DNA of 41,128 bases from Candidatus Caribbeanibacter nitroreducens (GTDB lineage Bacteria; Gemmatimonadota; Gemmatimonadetes; Palauibacterales; Palauibacteraceae), in contig CANPVF010000138.1 in assembly GCA_947581645.1 (NCBI GenBank), forward strand, positions 1 through 41,128. The letters run 5' to 3'. Each line of letters starts with the position of its first letter. Positions within the stretch are counted from its first letter, which is position 1. Below the pieces are notes generated by a model. It saw only the letters and a program-made list of their open reading frames with translations, was not told where the DNA came from and ran no database searches. This document shows positions 1-7,409 of this stretch, piece after piece. The position numbers were made by a program, and so were the translations under genes.

Positions 1-637
1 AGACGTTGAAGTAGATCCACATGCCCGCCGTGGCGTGACCGGGGATGTAGCAGACCATGGCGTACTCGCCGGCCTGGTCCGCCGTGAAGGTGATCGTCTC
101 GCTGGAGCCCGGCGCCGTCGCCCGGCTCATGCTCGTCGCGTTGGACGTGACGGCCCCCTCGAAGACGGGATTCGCTGCCTTGAAGGTCGCCGGCCACCGA
201 TCCCTCGCCTCGCCGATCCCCAGGCTGTGGGCCACCGCCGGATCCTCGTTGCTGAACTCGATGGTGACCTCGTAGCCCTGCGGGACCGTGATCGTGGCGT
301 TGCCGTTGGCGTAGCCGTTGAAGTTCCAGTTGCTGTTGGCCGAGGTCTTCGCGGCGATGATCTCCATCTGCACGGTCTGGTCGGAGTCGTTGACCTGCAT
401 CCAGTCCGGAAGCCCCTCCTGTGAGGCTCCACCGGCCGCCTGGCCGGCCTGCTCACCGCCGCCGCCCTGCTGCCCTCCGGCGGCCTGCTGGCCGGCCTCC
501 TGCTGCTGAGCGGCCTCCTGCTGCGCCCCGCCGGTCTCGCCTCCGCCGTCCCCGCCGCCGCAGGCCAGCAGGAACGCGGACGCCAGGAGCGCCACCGCGA
601 CGGTGCCGATCGATCTCCCCGCTGCTCTCGTCTCCAT
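1..637 (-). CDS. Sulfocyanin-like cupredoxin lipoprotein (3' end outside window)
   Basis: Blue-copper electron carrier, probably lipid-anchored on the outer face of the cytoplasmic membrane. The 212 residues visible begin with a lipoprotein signal whose lipobox ends at Cys26 (LLAC). A Gln/Ala/Gly-rich linker of about 40 residues follows, then a cupredoxin domain. The copper ligands fit sulfocyanin: His137 (AVAHSLG), Cys196, His201 and Met206 in the CYIPGHATAGM loop. Sulfocyanins are best known from archaeal terminal oxidase complexes, with homologues in several bacterial phyla. The gene follows a CopD-like membrane protein in the same direction and lies near the nos genes, so it may carry electrons in that respiratory chain (inference). 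The last few codons lie beyond the window edge. ATG at 637-635 is chosen because it gives a complete lipoprotein signal. Confidence 0.85.
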   Translation of the reverse strand, partial: METRAAGRSIGTVAVALLASAFLLACGGGDGGGETGGAQQEAAQQQEAGQQAAGGQQGGGGEQAGQAAGGASQEGLPDWMQVNDSDQTVQMEIIAAKTSANSNWNFNGYANGNATITVPQGYEVTIEFSNEDPAVAHSLGIGEARDRWPATFKAANPVFEGAVTSNATSMSRATAPGSSETITFTADQAGEYAMVCYIPGHATAGMWIYFNV

Positions 638-685
638 GGATCTCTCCCTGTCGTTCGTTTCCAGCTCGTCCGTCGTCTCGGTCTC

Positions 686-1192
686 TCATCCTCCGCGCGC
701 CAGATAGACCGCCGCGATCACCACGGCGATGCCCAGCAGGGCGTTGGCCCGGGCGAGCCAGCTGGCGATCTTGCGGCTTCCGCCGCCCCCGCGTCCGCCC
801 TCACCCCCGGCGTCCGTCTCGGCGGAGGCCCGGGGGCCCAGCACGAAGTCGTGGAGGGCGCTCACCACGATCATGGCGGTCACGGCACCGAGCTTCCAGG
901 CCAGGGCCGTCCCGTAGTCACCCGCCCAGAACATAGCGTCGCCCAGCACCTCGGCCCGCAGGATCCCCCGGAAGTGGAGGTTCAGGGTGCCCGTGACCAC
1001 CAGCACTGCGATGGCCCACCAGCCCGCGGTCCGGAACCGCCGCCCGAGAGCGGCGAAGAGCCGTCCCCGGAGACGGGCGTCGTCCAGCTCGCGCAGCACC
1101 GGCGCCCCCACGATGGCCAGGAAGAACATGCCCCCGAGCCAGAAGAGGGCGGCGAGCAGGTGCACCGTGACATTGAGGTGGTATGCGGACAT
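686..1192 (-). CDS. CopD-like four-helix membrane protein
   Basis: Integral membrane protein of about 168 residues with four predicted helices. The first (HLLAALFWLGGMFFLAIVGAP) and the Trp/Gly-rich loops resemble the copper resistance D (CopD) fold. A Gly/Arg-rich loop precedes the last helix. Conserved His residues near the N-terminus and in the third helix (SALHDF) could bind metal or haem. The function is unproven; CopD-type proteins are linked to copper import or assembly of copper enzymes, which suits the sulfocyanin gene 48 bases downstream. I prefer ATG at 1192, preceded by GGGTGA, over the in-frame GTG at 1198. Confidence 0.65.
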   Translation of the reverse strand: MSAYHLNVTVHLLAALFWLGGMFFLAIVGAPVLRELDDARLRGRLFAALGRRFRTAGWWAIAVLVVTGTLNLHFRGILRAEVLGDAMFWAGDYGTALAWKLGAVTAMIVVSALHDFVLGPRASAETDAGGEGGRGGGGSRKIASWLARANALLGIAVVIAAVYLARGG

Positions 1193-1243
1193 GGTCACCC
1201 GGTGACCGTGAAAGGAAGGACGGTCGCTGGTCCGGAGAGCCCG

Positions 1244-2494
1244 TCAGGCGTCCGGCAGGTCGAAGCCGTCGGCCCCGGGACCGTCGCCGGCCCGCCGGCG
1301 CTGCTCGAAGTACTCGTCCACCGGGAGCGCCTCGCCCCGTCCGACCTTGGAACGATACTCCGCCGGCACGTGCGGGCAGAAGGGGTCGGAGTCCAGGGGA
1401 TCTCCCGTGAGCGCCCAGGCGCGCGACCGACTGCCGCCACACAGCTTCCTGTACTCACACACCCCGCACTTGCCGCGGAATCCGTCCGGGTCCCGGAGGT
1501 CGCGGAAGAGCTCGTCGTTCCGGTAGATCTCGGCGAGGCTCCGGTCTCGCACGTTCCCGCCCGAGACGGGGAGGAAGCCGGAGGGACAGACCTCCCCGGT
1601 GTGGCTGACGAAGACGAAGCCGTTGCCGTCGGAGGTGGATCCCGCCACCACGGAGCCGTTCCCCTCGCCGACCTCGATCCGGGAGGCCACGCGCCGGTAG
1701 AACGGCCCCTCGACGGTCACGACGCTGAACGGGGCCTCCCGCTGGCGTCGATAGAGCCAGGCCATGATCTCCTCGTGCGCCTCGGGCGACGGCGCCTCGA
1801 GAGCCACTCCCCGGCCCACGGGCACCAGGAAGAAGACCTCCCAGGCCACGGCGTCCAGCTCCTCCACCCGATCGGCGATGGCCGGCAGCTCGGAGCGCGT
1901 GGTCTCCGTGACCGTGGTGTTCACCTGGATCGGGAGTCCCTCGGCCCGGGCGTGTTCCGCGGCCTGCAGGGCCGCGTCCCAGGATCCGGGCTCTCCCCTG
2001 AACTCGTCGTGGCTCCCGGCGCTGGCGCCGTCCAGCGAGAGGGCCATCCGGCGCGTCCCCGCCTCCTTCAGGCTCCGCACCGTCTCCCGGTCGACCTGCG
2101 CGGTCGGGGCCGGGATCACGGCGGCCGGGAGGTCCAGGCTCCGGGCGTGGCGGATGAGCTCCAGGAGGTCGGGCCGCTGGAGAGGGTCGCCCCCCGAGAA
2201 CACCAGCACGGGCGGCGGGGGACCGAGCTCCGCCACCTGCTCCACCAGCCGCCGACCTTCGTCCGTCGTCAGCTCGTCCGGGTGGCGGGCGAGCTGGGCT
2301 TCGGCCCGGCAGTGCACGCACTTCAGCGGACAGGAGCGGGTGACCTCCCAGGTGACGACCCTGGGGGTGCGGCGGTACAGCTCACGCCGGTCCGCCAGCG
2401 TCGTCGTCCTTCCGCCGGCGCTCCCGCCGGCGTGGGGACATCCGCCGGTTCCCTCGGCCGCCTCGCCTCCCGTCGCCGCGTCCGGCGTCATCAT
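1244..2494 (-). CDS. Radical SAM/SPASM protein, NirJ-like (TIGR04053-type)
   Basis: A 416-residue radical SAM enzyme. The cluster motif CX3CX2C is at Cys55, Cys59 and Cys62 (CPLKCVHC), followed by the GGDPL motif. A C-terminal SPASM-type region carries further cysteines (EVCPSG, CGVCEYRKLCGG, DPFCPH) that would bind auxiliary Fe-S clusters. The overall pattern fits the family related to NirJ and AhbC/AhbD, which modify haem side chains, but no other haem d1 genes are present here, so the substrate is unknown. The start overlaps the stop of the response-regulator gene by 4 bases (ATGA), so the two are translationally coupled. Peptide-maturation activity is the main alternative for SPASM proteins. 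Confidence 0.75.
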   Translation of the reverse strand: MMTPDAATGGEAAEGTGGCPHAGGSAGGRTTTLADRRELYRRTPRVVTWEVTRSCPLKCVHCRAEAQLARHPDELTTDEGRRLVEQVAELGPPPPVLVFSGGDPLQRPDLLELIRHARSLDLPAAVIPAPTAQVDRETVRSLKEAGTRRMALSLDGASAGSHDEFRGEPGSWDAALQAAEHARAEGLPIQVNTTVTETTRSELPAIADRVEELDAVAWEVFFLVPVGRGVALEAPSPEAHEEIMAWLYRRQREAPFSVVTVEGPFYRRVASRIEVGEGNGSVVAGSTSDGNGFVFVSHTGEVCPSGFLPVSGGNVRDRSLAEIYRNDELFRDLRDPDGFRGKCGVCEYRKLCGGSRSRAWALTGDPLDSDPFCPHVPAEYRSKVGRGEALPVDEYFEQRRRAGDGPGADGFDLPDA

Positions 2495-3186
2495 CCGCCC
2501 TCGCCGCTGGCGACGGCGGCTCCCGGCTCCTCGACGGGCTGCAGGAGCCCGACCCGGAGGGCGAACCGAACCAGCTCCGAGCGGTGGTTCAGGTCGAGCT
2601 TGTCGGTGAGACGCGACCGGTAGGTGTCCACCGTCTTCGGCGAGATGTCCAGCTTCTCGCCGATCTCCCGTGAGCTGAATCCCTCGGCCGTCAGGGCCAG
2701 GACCTCACGCTCACGCGGGCTGAGCTCGCTCAGCTCCCGGTGCTCCTGCGCCTCCTCGCTGTTTCGGTACTTCTCCAGCAGCAGACGGGTGGCCTGGCTG
2801 GGGAGGTAGACCTCGCCGCCGGCGGCGACCCGGATCGCCTCCACGAGCTCGCTGTCGGCGCTGGTCTTGGTCAGGTAGCCGCTGGCCCCGGCGTCCACCA
2901 CCGGAACCAGGTACTCCTCCTCGGCGTGGACCGTGAGCACCAGGACCCGGACGTCCAGGTCCAGGGCGTTGAGGCGACGCGTGGCGTCGAGCCCGCTTCC
3001 GTTGGGCATCGAGAGGTCCATGACCACCACGCGGGGTTCGATCTCCCGGGCCATCTCCACGGCCTCCTCCCCGCTGGACGCCTCTCCCACGACTCGAATC
3101 ATCGACTCCGCTTCCAGCAGGGCACGAACGCCCGCGCGGAAGAGCGCGTGGTCGTCCGCCAGGAGCACGTCTATCGGTTCGGCCAC
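2491..3186 (-). CDS. NarL/FixJ-family response regulator (orphan)
   Basis: Two-component regulator of 231 residues. The receiver domain has the acidic pair Asp11/Asp12, phospho-acceptor Asp57 (VVVMDLSMP), Thr85 and Lys107. A LuxR-type helix-turn-helix lies around residues 155-215 (LSPREREVL, then SPKTVDTYRSRL). GTG start at 3186 has a near-perfect ribosome site, AGGAGGTAGAAA. No histidine kinase gene is adjacent, so its sensor lies elsewhere. A 17-base palindrome lies about 150 bases upstream of the start; copies of the same palindrome sit in front of many other genes here. I infer that this protein binds those sites and regulates itself, as DosR, a member of the same family, does. Confidence 0.93.
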   Translation of the reverse strand: MAEPIDVLLADDHALFRAGVRALLEAESMIRVVGEASSGEEAVEMAREIEPRVVVMDLSMPNGSGLDATRRLNALDLDVRVLVLTVHAEEEYLVPVVDAGASGYLTKTSADSELVEAIRVAAGGEVYLPSQATRLLLEKYRNSEEAQEHRELSELSPREREVLALTAEGFSSREIGEKLDISPKTVDTYRSRLTDKLDLNHRSELVRFALRVGLLQPVEEPGAAVASGEGG

Positions 3187-3334
3187 TTTCTACCTCCTGC
3201 AGCGCTTCCAGGGAGCGCGGTCGCTCGGCGGCGACATCGGTCCGCCGCCCGTCCGGGCCTCCACCCGGCGACGCTCGGCTACAGTCTTGTCCCGAGAGGC
3301 ACCTGCATCTGTCGGGAAAAGCGGAGCGCGACGT

Positions 3335-3351
3335 GTGGGAGAACTCCCCAC
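3335..3351 (-). promoter_or_regulatory. 17-bp palindrome upstream of the response regulator
   Basis: GTGGGAGAACTCCCCAC is an imperfect inverted repeat about 150 bases upstream of the regulator's GTG. On the minus strand a weak -10-like AAGACT begins at 3288, 47 bases from the near edge of the palindrome. Probable autoregulatory operator (inference). Confidence 0.6.
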
Positions 3352-3377
3352 CCCCGCACTGTTCGACTCCCCCGGGC

Positions 3378-4193
3378 TCAGCGAACCGGCGCCGCGAAGG
3401 CCCGGCGGCCGGCCCAGTAGCCGATCCCGGTCCAGGCCGCCAGCGACGCCAGGGCCAGGGCGATGAGCGGGCCCCGGCCGAGGCGCTCCAGGAGATCCGC
3501 TCCCACGGGTCCGAGGACGGAGACCCCGGGGTCCAGCACGGCGATCGAGGCCAGCCGGTACGCCTCCACGGGGTTCACGAAGGCCCACACCTCCAGGACC
3601 GACGCCGGCACGCCCCACCCCACGAACGCCCCCGCCAGGCCCAGGCTACCCATGGCGAGAAAGAAGAGCCACACGGTGAGCCCGGCGCTCGTGGCCCGGG
3701 CCCGCGTCGACAGGAGGGAGGAGATCCAGATGCCGAGCGACACGAAGCAGACGCCCAGCAGGAGCGTGAATCCCAGGAGGACCACGACCATGACTGGCGG
3801 CACGCCCCGCACGACCGCCACGAGGCCCGTGGCGCCGAAGCCGGCGAGCACCGCCAGCGACACCGCGGCGCCGACGCCCGTCCACTTCCCGGCGAACACC
3901 TCGTCCCGGGTCACGGGCTGGGCCAGCAGGTAGTCCAGCGTGCCGAGCTCGCGCTCGCCGGCCAGCGCCGAGACCGCCGGGAAGAGCGCCAGGAGCGGGA
4001 CCACGAAGAGGGCGAGCTGCATGAGGCCCGCCAGGGCACGGGCGAAGCCGCGGTACCCCAGGATGGCCTGGTCCGGCTGGCCGAAGAGCATGAGCAGGAG
4101 ACCGCCGACCACGAGCACCCCGGAGCTCACGGCGAACCAGTAGTTGCGGAGCGAGTCGCGGAGCTCGCGCTGGAGGAGCCTGAGGGCCGTCAT
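3378..4193 (-). CDS. nosY: NosY, ABC permease of the N2O reductase copper-site assembly system
   Basis: A 271-residue membrane protein with six predicted helices. It contains the ABC-2 permease hallmark GERELGTLDYLLAQPVTRDEVFAGKW after helix 2, which is typical of NosY. With NosF it forms the transporter that energises NosD for assembly of the CuZ sulfide-bridged copper site of NosZ (family knowledge). Its ATG overlaps the nosF stop by 4 bases. It is the last recognisable nos gene; 191 bases follow before the response regulator. That gap holds a regulatory palindrome, which suggests a separate promoter there. Confidence 0.92.
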   Translation of the reverse strand: MTALRLLQRELRDSLRNYWFAVSSGVLVVGGLLLMLFGQPDQAILGYRGFARALAGLMQLALFVVPLLALFPAVSALAGERELGTLDYLLAQPVTRDEVFAGKWTGVGAAVSLAVLAGFGATGLVAVVRGVPPVMVVVLLGFTLLLGVCFVSLGIWISSLLSTRARATSAGLTVWLFFLAMGSLGLAGAFVGWGVPASVLEVWAFVNPVEAYRLASIAVLDPGVSVLGPVGADLLERLGRGPLIALALASLAAWTGIGYWAGRRAFAAPVR

Positions 4194-5125
4194 CCGGTGT
4201 CCCTCTTCTCCGCCCCGACGGACCGGGCCGACAGGAGCCGGTCCATGACCTCGTCCAGGGCCGGGGAGAGCGCCCGGAAGTCCTCCACCTCGACCCCCCG
4301 GTCACGGAGGGCACCGAGGGCGTCCATGGCCCCGCCGGGCGCCAGCTCGACCCGGATCCCGCCGCCCCCGTCCTCGGCGGCGCCCCGCACGGAGCCCCGG
4401 TCCCGGAGCAACGCCACGGCGGCCTCCTGGCGGGAGGCGGGCACCTGCACCCAGAGCTCGCCGCCCACGCCCGAGCGCTCCCACAGGTCCTTCAGGGTGC
4501 CGTCGAAGACCACGCCGCCCCCGTGGATCAGGATCACGCGGTTGGCCAGCGACTCCACGTCCTCCAGCCGGTGGGTGGCGAAGAGGATCGTCCGGTCCTC
4601 GTCCACACCTTCCAGAACCCGAACGAATTCCCGCCGGGAGCTCGGATCCAGGCTGGCGGTGGGCTCGTCCAGGAGCAGCACCGGCACCTCCGCCCCCAGC
4701 GCCAGGGCCAGGAGCGTCTTCTGGAGCATTCCCCCGGACAGAGCGGACATCTGCTTCTCTCCCACCTCGTCGGGCGGGAGGCCGAACTCCGCCATCCGCT
4801 CGGTCGCCGGCTCCACCGGGGCGTCCCGGAGGTCGCTGAACAGGTGCAGGAAGGCGGAGACCGTCATGTCGAAGACCGGCGGGCGCTGGGGCACGTATCC
4901 GATCCTGCGCCGGGCCTCCTTGCCGGCCGGCCCGGCCTGCTGCCCGTCCACTGTCACCGAGCCCTCGAACCCGATGAGACCGAGCAGACACTGCAGCAGG
5001 GTGGTCTTTCCCGCACCGTTCAGGCCCAGCACGGCCACCCGCTCGCCACGGTCCACCTGCAGGTCGAGTCCGTCCAGGACCACCTGCTCGCCATAGCTCT
5101 TCCGGAGCCCGTCGATGCTGATCAC
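4190..5125 (-). CDS. nosF: NosF, ABC ATP-binding protein
   Basis: ATPase of the NosDFY complex, 311 residues from GTG at 5125. The Walker A motif GLNGAGKT is at residues 34-41, the signature is LSGGM, Walker B is VLLLDEPTASLDP, and the switch His is in ATHRLED. An in-frame extension upstream to 5269 exists but overlaps nosD and has no ABC sequence. The GTG forms a GTGA overlap with the nosD stop, the same coupling used by the neighbouring genes, so I take it as the true start. The C-terminal region of about 80 residues beyond the ATPase core is the usual NosF extension. Confidence 0.93.
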   Translation of the reverse strand: MISIDGLRKSYGEQVVLDGLDLQVDRGERVAVLGLNGAGKTTLLQCLLGLIGFEGSVTVDGQQAGPAGKEARRRIGYVPQRPPVFDMTVSAFLHLFSDLRDAPVEPATERMAEFGLPPDEVGEKQMSALSGGMLQKTLLALALGAEVPVLLLDEPTASLDPSSRREFVRVLEGVDEDRTILFATHRLEDVESLANRVILIHGGGVVFDGTLKDLWERSGVGGELWVQVPASRQEAAVALLRDRGSVRGAAEDGGGGIRVELAPGGAMDALGALRDRGVEVEDFRALSPALDEVMDRLLSARSVGAEKRDTG

Positions 5126-6654
5126 GGCCGGCTCCCGAGCGTCCGCGCCGCCCCCACCGCTCCGGCGGCGGACGCCAGCAGCAGGATCCCCGCCGCGGCG
5201 TCGGTCCGCGTGGAACGCGGCTCCGTGGCCGACGGCGCGGGACGGGCCACCGGCGGCTCGCGCTCCCACCGCCGGAACGCGCCCCGGACCAGCTTCGGCG
5301 CCGAGTCCACCACCAGCGGCCTCGGCTTCAGGAAGGGGAAGAAGCGGCTCACCGTCTCCACCACCGGGACCACGGGGCTGTAGGAGAAGAGACGGAGCGG
5401 CGGGTGCTCGGTCATGAGGTCCTCCGACAGCTTCGAGTAGACGTACGGCGTGTCGCCCACCCCGTCGCCGTCCCGGTCGAAGCCGGCGTAGTCGCTCCAG
5501 TAGTTGCCGCGCCAGTCGTTCTGGGCGGCCTGGTTCTCGCCCACCCCGCCGGTGACCTCCACGGCACGGTGGTTCGACACGAAGTCGTTGTCACGAAAGA
5601 CATTGCCCGTCACCGACGGCAGGGTCCGGAGACCCGCGTCGTTCTCGAAGAAGACATTCCGCTCGAAGTGGTTCTGTACATCGCGGCCGCGCGGCGAATT
5701 GTCCAGGTACACCCCGGCCTCGTTCTCCACGAAGAGGTTGCCCACGGCCCGGATGCTGTCGGCGTCCTTGAGGCCGAGCCCCAGCCCGCTGGCCCCACCC
5801 GACTCGGCGAAGAGGTTGTCCTCGAGCGTGATGTCCGTGGAGTACATGATGAAGGAGCCGACCTGGTTCCCCACGAAGCGGTTTCGCTCGAAGTGGTTGT
5901 TGTTGCTGTACATGTAGTGGAGCCCGTACCGGCCGTCCCGGATCAGGTTCTCCCGGATCGAGAGCCGATCGGAGAAGAAGACCACCACGTCCCGGGTCCG
6001 CGTGATCGTGTTGTCCACGATCTCGGTCCCGGAGCTGTACCACAGCCGGATCCCGTCGCCCCGGCGGGGCGGCGGCAGCGGCTTGCCGGTGATCCGGTTG
6101 CCGCGCACGACGGAGGCCTGGGAGTTCTTCAGGTAGACTCCGTAGTAGACGTCCGCCAGCACGTTGTCCACGATCCGGGCCCGGGCGTCCCGGACCATGA
6201 CGCCGGCGTGCTCCTCGTCGGGGTTCGTGCCCGTGTCGCGGAGCTCGAAGCCCCGTACCTCCAGCGCGGCGCTGGCCTCGATGACGTGGCCGCGACCGCC
6301 GGCGTCGAGGACGGGGCGGTCCACGCCGATCAGCGTCACGGGACGGTCCACCACGACGCGCTCGCGGTAGCGGCCCGGAAGCACCCGGACCGTGTCGCCC
6401 GGCCGCGCGCTGTCCACGGCGGCCGAGACCGCCGAGATGGGCCCGTCGGGCCGCACGGTCCACGTCCGACTGTCGGGGCCCGCCAGGGCGGACGGCCACG
6501 GCGCGGGACTCCGCTCCGCCGCCGAGCTGTCCCGGCGAGCGTCGGCCGCGCCCTCCTGGGCCAGGGCCGTCCCGGGAGCCGCCGCGAGTCCGACCACGGC
6601 CACCAGGGTCGCCGCGGCCGGCCCCACCGCGGGGCGGATGAGCGAGCGGATCAC
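5122..6654 (-). CDS. nosD: NosD, periplasmic copper-site maturation protein
   Basis: A 510-residue secreted beta-helix protein. The N-terminus is a Sec signal peptide ending at ALA-QEG near residue 35. The body consists of CASH/PbH1 parallel beta-helix repeats (for example GVYLKNSQASVVRGNRITG, GLHYMYSNNNHFERNRF) and contains the NosD hallmark NYWSDYAGFDRDGDGVGDTPY. A hydrophobic segment near the C-terminus could anchor it. NosD works with NosF and NosY to deliver the copper-sulfur species for CuZ of NosZ. The GTG at 6654 overlaps the preceding gene's TGA. A longer frame reaching 7158 is rejected because it overlaps that gene and would bury the signal peptide. Confidence 0.94.
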   Translation of the reverse strand: MIRSLIRPAVGPAAATLVAVVGLAAAPGTALAQEGAADARRDSSAAERSPAPWPSALAGPDSRTWTVRPDGPISAVSAAVDSARPGDTVRVLPGRYRERVVVDRPVTLIGVDRPVLDAGGRGHVIEASAALEVRGFELRDTGTNPDEEHAGVMVRDARARIVDNVLADVYYGVYLKNSQASVVRGNRITGKPLPPPRRGDGIRLWYSSGTEIVDNTITRTRDVVVFFSDRLSIRENLIRDGRYGLHYMYSNNNHFERNRFVGNQVGSFIMYSTDITLEDNLFAESGGASGLGLGLKDADSIRAVGNLFVENEAGVYLDNSPRGRDVQNHFERNVFFENDAGLRTLPSVTGNVFRDNDFVSNHRAVEVTGGVGENQAAQNDWRGNYWSDYAGFDRDGDGVGDTPYVYSKLSEDLMTEHPPLRLFSYSPVVPVVETVSRFFPFLKPRPLVVDSAPKLVRGAFRRWEREPPVARPAPSATEPRSTRTDAAAGILLLASAAGAVGAARTLGSRP

Positions 6655-7262
6655 GACTCTCCGGCTCCCTTCTTCTTCCGGCGCCACCACTCGTAGCCCA
6701 GGATCACCGGACCCGCCGCTCCGGCCAGGAGCATCAGGGCTCCGCCCCAGTCCGGATACGCGGTGACCGCGAACTGTCCCACTTCCGTCGATCCCAGAAT
6801 CGTCGGCGTGAACGGCTCGATCTCGATGGGCGCGTCCGGCGACAGGTTGTGGCCGTACTCGTACAGCCAGTGCTGAAAGTCCCACATCATGACCGCGCCG
6901 AAGACGACGAAGTCGATGTACCCCAGGGCGGCGATCGGCATCCGTGCCACCAGGAACGCGAGCCCCGCCAGGAGCAGGAACCGGCCGATGAAGAAGGGGA
7001 TGAAGTTGAACTCCGGGAACTCGTCCGGGGAGATCTCCTGCATCCCGATGTAGTGGTTCAGGTTGTTGATCTCCTGGATGTCCCCCTGGACGGTGTGCGA
7101 CATGATCTCCATGGACAGCCCCTCCGGGTACTGCGGGGCGTGGAGGGTGATCTCCCACACCGGGAGGAAGAGAGCCGGTATCAGGGCCAGCGAGATCACC
7201 AGCAGCGCGATGCGGCTGGGCTTCGAGATCTCCCCCTGAAAGAATTCCTTCAGGTCCTGCAT
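6651..7262 (-). CDS. nos-cluster integral membrane protein
   Basis: A 203-residue protein with about four membrane helices and an external loop rich in acidic residues. It contains VWEITLHAPQYPEGL and NNLNHYIGM, conserved-looking motifs with His residues. I do not recognise a named family with certainty. Small multi-helix proteins occupy this position, directly after nosZ, in several clade II nos clusters (NosB in Wolinella is one such protein). ATG at 7262 is preceded by AAGGAGCAACC, a good ribosome site, and is preferred over an in-frame ATG at 7328 that would run into the hairpin. It overlaps nosD by 4 bases. A role in copper handling or electron delivery to NosZ is inferred from context only. 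Confidence 0.75.
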   Translation of the reverse strand: MQDLKEFFQGEISKPSRIALLVISLALIPALFLPVWEITLHAPQYPEGLSMEIMSHTVQGDIQEINNLNHYIGMQEISPDEFPEFNFIPFFIGRFLLLAGLAFLVARMPIAALGYIDFVVFGAVMMWDFQHWLYEYGHNLSPDAPIEIEPFTPTILGSTEVGQFAVTAYPDWGGALMLLAGAAGPVILGYEWWRRKKKGAGES

Positions 7263-7333
7263 GGTTGCTCCTTCGTTCTGTTCATGGCCGGGCTCCCGCC
7301 CGGGTCTCGATTCAGCGCAGTCCGACAAGCGGA

Positions 7334-7377
7334 CGGCCGGTGCCCCGGGGGATCCGTCGTCCCCGGGGTCCCGGCCG
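7334..7377 (-). terminator. Strong hairpin between nosZ and the next nos gene
   Basis: CGGCCGG-TG-CCCCGGGG pairs with CCCCGGGG-TC-CCGGCCG around a 10-base loop, giving 15 pairs with a 2-base internal mismatch. It begins 32 bases after the nosZ stop. No T-run follows on the minus strand, so it may be a partial terminator or an mRNA 3'-end stabiliser that keeps nosZ message more abundant than the accessory genes. Confidence 0.6.
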
Positions 7378-7409
7378 TTCGCGCCCGCTAGCCGGTCCGG
7401 CCTTCTGGT

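Noticed and set aside
851-2623. Long plus-strand open frame of 590 codons
   Set aside because: It is antisense to the radical SAM and CopD-like genes. Its Pro/Arg/Gly-rich product is typical of shadow frames in high-GC DNA.
6655-7158. N-terminal extension of NosD
   Set aside because: It overlaps the upstream membrane-protein gene in another frame and would place the signal peptide in the middle of the protein.
7139-7160. GTGGAGGGTGATCTCCCAC as another regulatory site
   Set aside because: It lies inside the nos membrane-protein coding region, is longer (19 bases) and has no gene start at the right distance.
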